This document shows, in pieces, positions 31,736 through 33,701 of a stretch of DNA of 33,701 nucleotides (position 1 is the stretch's first letter; each line of letters starts with the position of its first letter). The notes beneath the pieces are model-generated. The model was not told where the DNA came from and did not search any database. It saw nothing but the letters and a program-made list of their open reading frames with translations. This stretch comes from Ophiothrix spiculata (lineage: Eukaryota; Echinodermata; Ophiuroidea; Amphilepidida; Ophiotrichidae). Made by a program: the position numbers and the translations under genes. The stretch is from NCBI GenBank assembly GCA_000969725.1, contig JXSR01S072702.1; one strand, written 5' to 3'.

Positions 31736-31905
31736 CACTCTTAGAAGGCCGGGATCAAATTTTTGATCCTTTTACGGGATCATTTTATTTTGATCCTTTT
31801 TTTGGGATCACTTTGATCCTTAAAGGATAAGCTCATATTTGATACCTAAAAAGGATCAAAATTGATCCTTTTTGTCTCATATTTGATACTTTCTTTCTAA
31901 GAGTG
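31736..31905. mobile_element. 170-bp MITE rich in GGATCAAA/TTTGATCC words
   Basis: CACTCTTAGAA (31736-31746) is exactly mirrored by TTCTAAGAGTG (31895-31905). Inside, TTGATCC, GGATCA and TTTGATAC words recur about ten times in both orientations, including AAAGGATCAAAATTGATCCT near 31849-31868. The whole element can fold on itself. No coding capacity. Confidence 0.85.
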
Positions 31906-32899
31906 CACCTTACCAGTACATGAGAAAATTGATCACATTCAGAGTTCCATTTCACACCCAACAAGATTACCTATCGAATCTGACCAAAAGCAACACAAGT
32001 TTCCAGATATTTCCCTCATAAATTGTCCTTTACATAAAAAAGTTCTAAAATATGTTTATCCAACTTTATAAGCAACCGTGTATAAAGCAACGTGACTTTG
32101 GGCCTGTAAATTTCAAGTTCACGTGGGGTTGAACCAGTGATAAAATCAAAGGAACATGCTTACGATATTGATGTATTTTGGAAAAATTCGTAGCTAACAT
32201 AGATATCTATATTAATATTGCAAACATCTAGCAAATGTATGTATCATAAGTTATGCAAAGTGTGAATTCTCTAATTGCTATAGTTTTGGCAAACAATCAA
32301 ATTTTAACATGTAACCATTTTTGTGGACACCTGGTACAATCTCGTTTATAATGCGGTTTCTTTATTTTTTAAATAGATTGAGGACACTATAAATAGATAA
32401 AAACGCTTGTTTCAAAGTCATGTAAAGATTATAAACTATAGTTAAGACAGTTTATCAAGTTGCTTTCTTGGTCACCGCTGTGTGATCACTAATAATATAG
32501 CCATTTACAACCAAAGGCACATTATTGGTGGCGCTATTCCTATAAATCAAGTTTTAAAGTATTAGAATCTACGAACCTTAGTTTTGACATTTACCACCTT
32601 GATAAGCTAAAGGAGACCAAAATCAAACTTTACTTATGTTAAATTCACTCTCTAAATATTTAATTTATTTAATATGCATATAATTAATTTCAAACAATGA
32701 ATAGCGCAACCAATAATGACATTTCGAAATATTTTCTAAAATGATGTATTTTGATCTAAAATGAGCATCTATTAAAGATAAAATGTGAAATTAAATTATG
32801 GAAACAGTTCAAAACCTAATTCCAGAACTAATTTAAACACTTTTAAGGGCCTGCATTTCTTGTAACAGTGCACTTTTGTCGAAAATTTAATAAATGAAC
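31906..32899. other. Unassigned AT-rich region
   Basis: No open frame of note, no repeat within the window and no recognisable element end. Confidence 0.5.
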
Positions 32900-33272
32900 C
32901 AATCAAACAGCTGTGTGATATTGTAGATTGAAAATCCTGTAATCTTTAAAGGGTGTTCCTTAGTTAAACCCTCTAAATATTTTATGACTGTCCGCCACTT
33001 TTTTATTTCATTTTATTCAACACTGCTGATCATATAGTCTAAATCTATTCAAGTACCAACGGATGTATATTACTCCCGGGATATTACCACCTTAATATTT
33101 CGATAGAATGCCAAATATCTGGATTGTTTCTATCTAATTTAACAGGCTTCCAGATTCAAGCCAGTAACACATTTTCTCATTGAATTAAATAACCTTCAGA
33201 TTGCTCACATTATATATATTTCTACAAGTTTAATTAAGTTTTAAAACAGCTGCACCGCCTTGTCATACCATG
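32900..33272 (+). repeat. Diverged dispersed repeat, copy 2
   Basis: Partner of 25050-25412 in the same orientation; the clearest shared part is 33150-33262, ending TTTTAAAACAGCTGCACCGC. Divergence is considerable, so the copies are old. Confidence 0.6.
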
Positions 33273-33701
33273 AGAATCTGGGAAACATGCCCAGAAGCAT
33301 ATTAATGTTGGAATGAATATACAGTTGCATATAGCTGGCGTAGCAATAGTCAAATAAAATACTGCAACAATAATGCCTTTTCTTTGGTCAATTGTCCGTT
33401 TAGTTTTCACAAAAAAGAAAATTCATCGTTAAAAGCCAGTTTTTATTAAAGCAAATGACGCTCAGGCACATATTTTTTAGAACAAAGTGATATTATTTGT
33501 TTACCACTTTCTTTACCAGTAACTCTGTTTGTAGTCCTGACGGACTGTTGTAGAGTAACATCACTAAAAGGGACATTCTACATTATCATAGTAATTATAA
33601 CTACGGCGCTTTCACACACCCCACAGCGATATTTGCCTATTGACGACGTACCAAAATACTCTTCTGTTTACTGGAGCAAACAACAATCAAAACCAACGGT
33701 A
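33273..33701. other. Unassigned region to window end
   Basis: No gene or element recognised. A small AGTCCtgacGGACT stem lies near 33533. Confidence 0.45.

Overview
This window looks like non-coding-rich nuclear DNA from a marine invertebrate, most likely a mollusc such as a bivalve. It is AT-rich, has almost no long open frames, shows intron-style GT/AG signals, and is crowded with decayed LINEs and short inverted-repeat elements. The reverse-transcriptase remnants and the (ATT)n LINE tail are of types common in such genomes. The lineage call is an inference. A 50-base run of N (21549-21598) shows it is part of a scaffolded assembly. No prokaryotic, organellar or viral gene organisation is visible.

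Layout. 1-2.2 kb: a GC-rich inverted repeat, unassigned DNA and one copy of a dispersed gene-like repeat. 2.2-4.8 kb: a transposon terminus, a nested inverted repeat (2338-2735), and a 1.76-kb element with perfect 19-bp terminal inverted repeats that carries an irregular array of a CTATGCTACACATGGACACC-like motif. 4.9-9.5 kb: a large inverted duplication (4938-6083 against 8723-9483). Its arms contain protein-like segments, possibly relics of a BTB-type gene. One arm carries a MITE, and just inside the other lies a cluster of palindromes centred on CACGTG/CGCGTG.

10-17 kb is the only stretch with a plausible host gene: a small, probably secreted, two-exon protein (exon 1 about 14925-15020, exon 2 about 16640-16849). 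Pieces of the same locus recur around it. There is a second promoter-like copy at 11030-11440 interrupted by a 655-bp MITE, a frameshifted duplicate of exon 2 at 16090, a repeated intron block, and a third promoter fragment at 16860-17010. I read this as a decaying tandem family. A RTE/I-like LINE relic lies at 13285-13800.

18.7-21.2 kb: a minus-strand, 5'-truncated CR1/L2-type LINE with 3' tail, internally repeated 3' UTR and a mutated RT coding region. It runs into an assembly gap flanked by two copies of the same ~275 bp. 22-33.7 kb: mostly unassigned DNA holding several non-autonomous elements (24362-24663, a possible piggyBac-like element with TTAA at 29359-30479, and 31736-31905), a 29-bp tandem palindrome (25630-25725), a poly-C element end, and a diverged 300-bp repeat pair.

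No genes here form an operon or pathway. The interest lies in the tandem secreted-protein locus and the motif-array elements.
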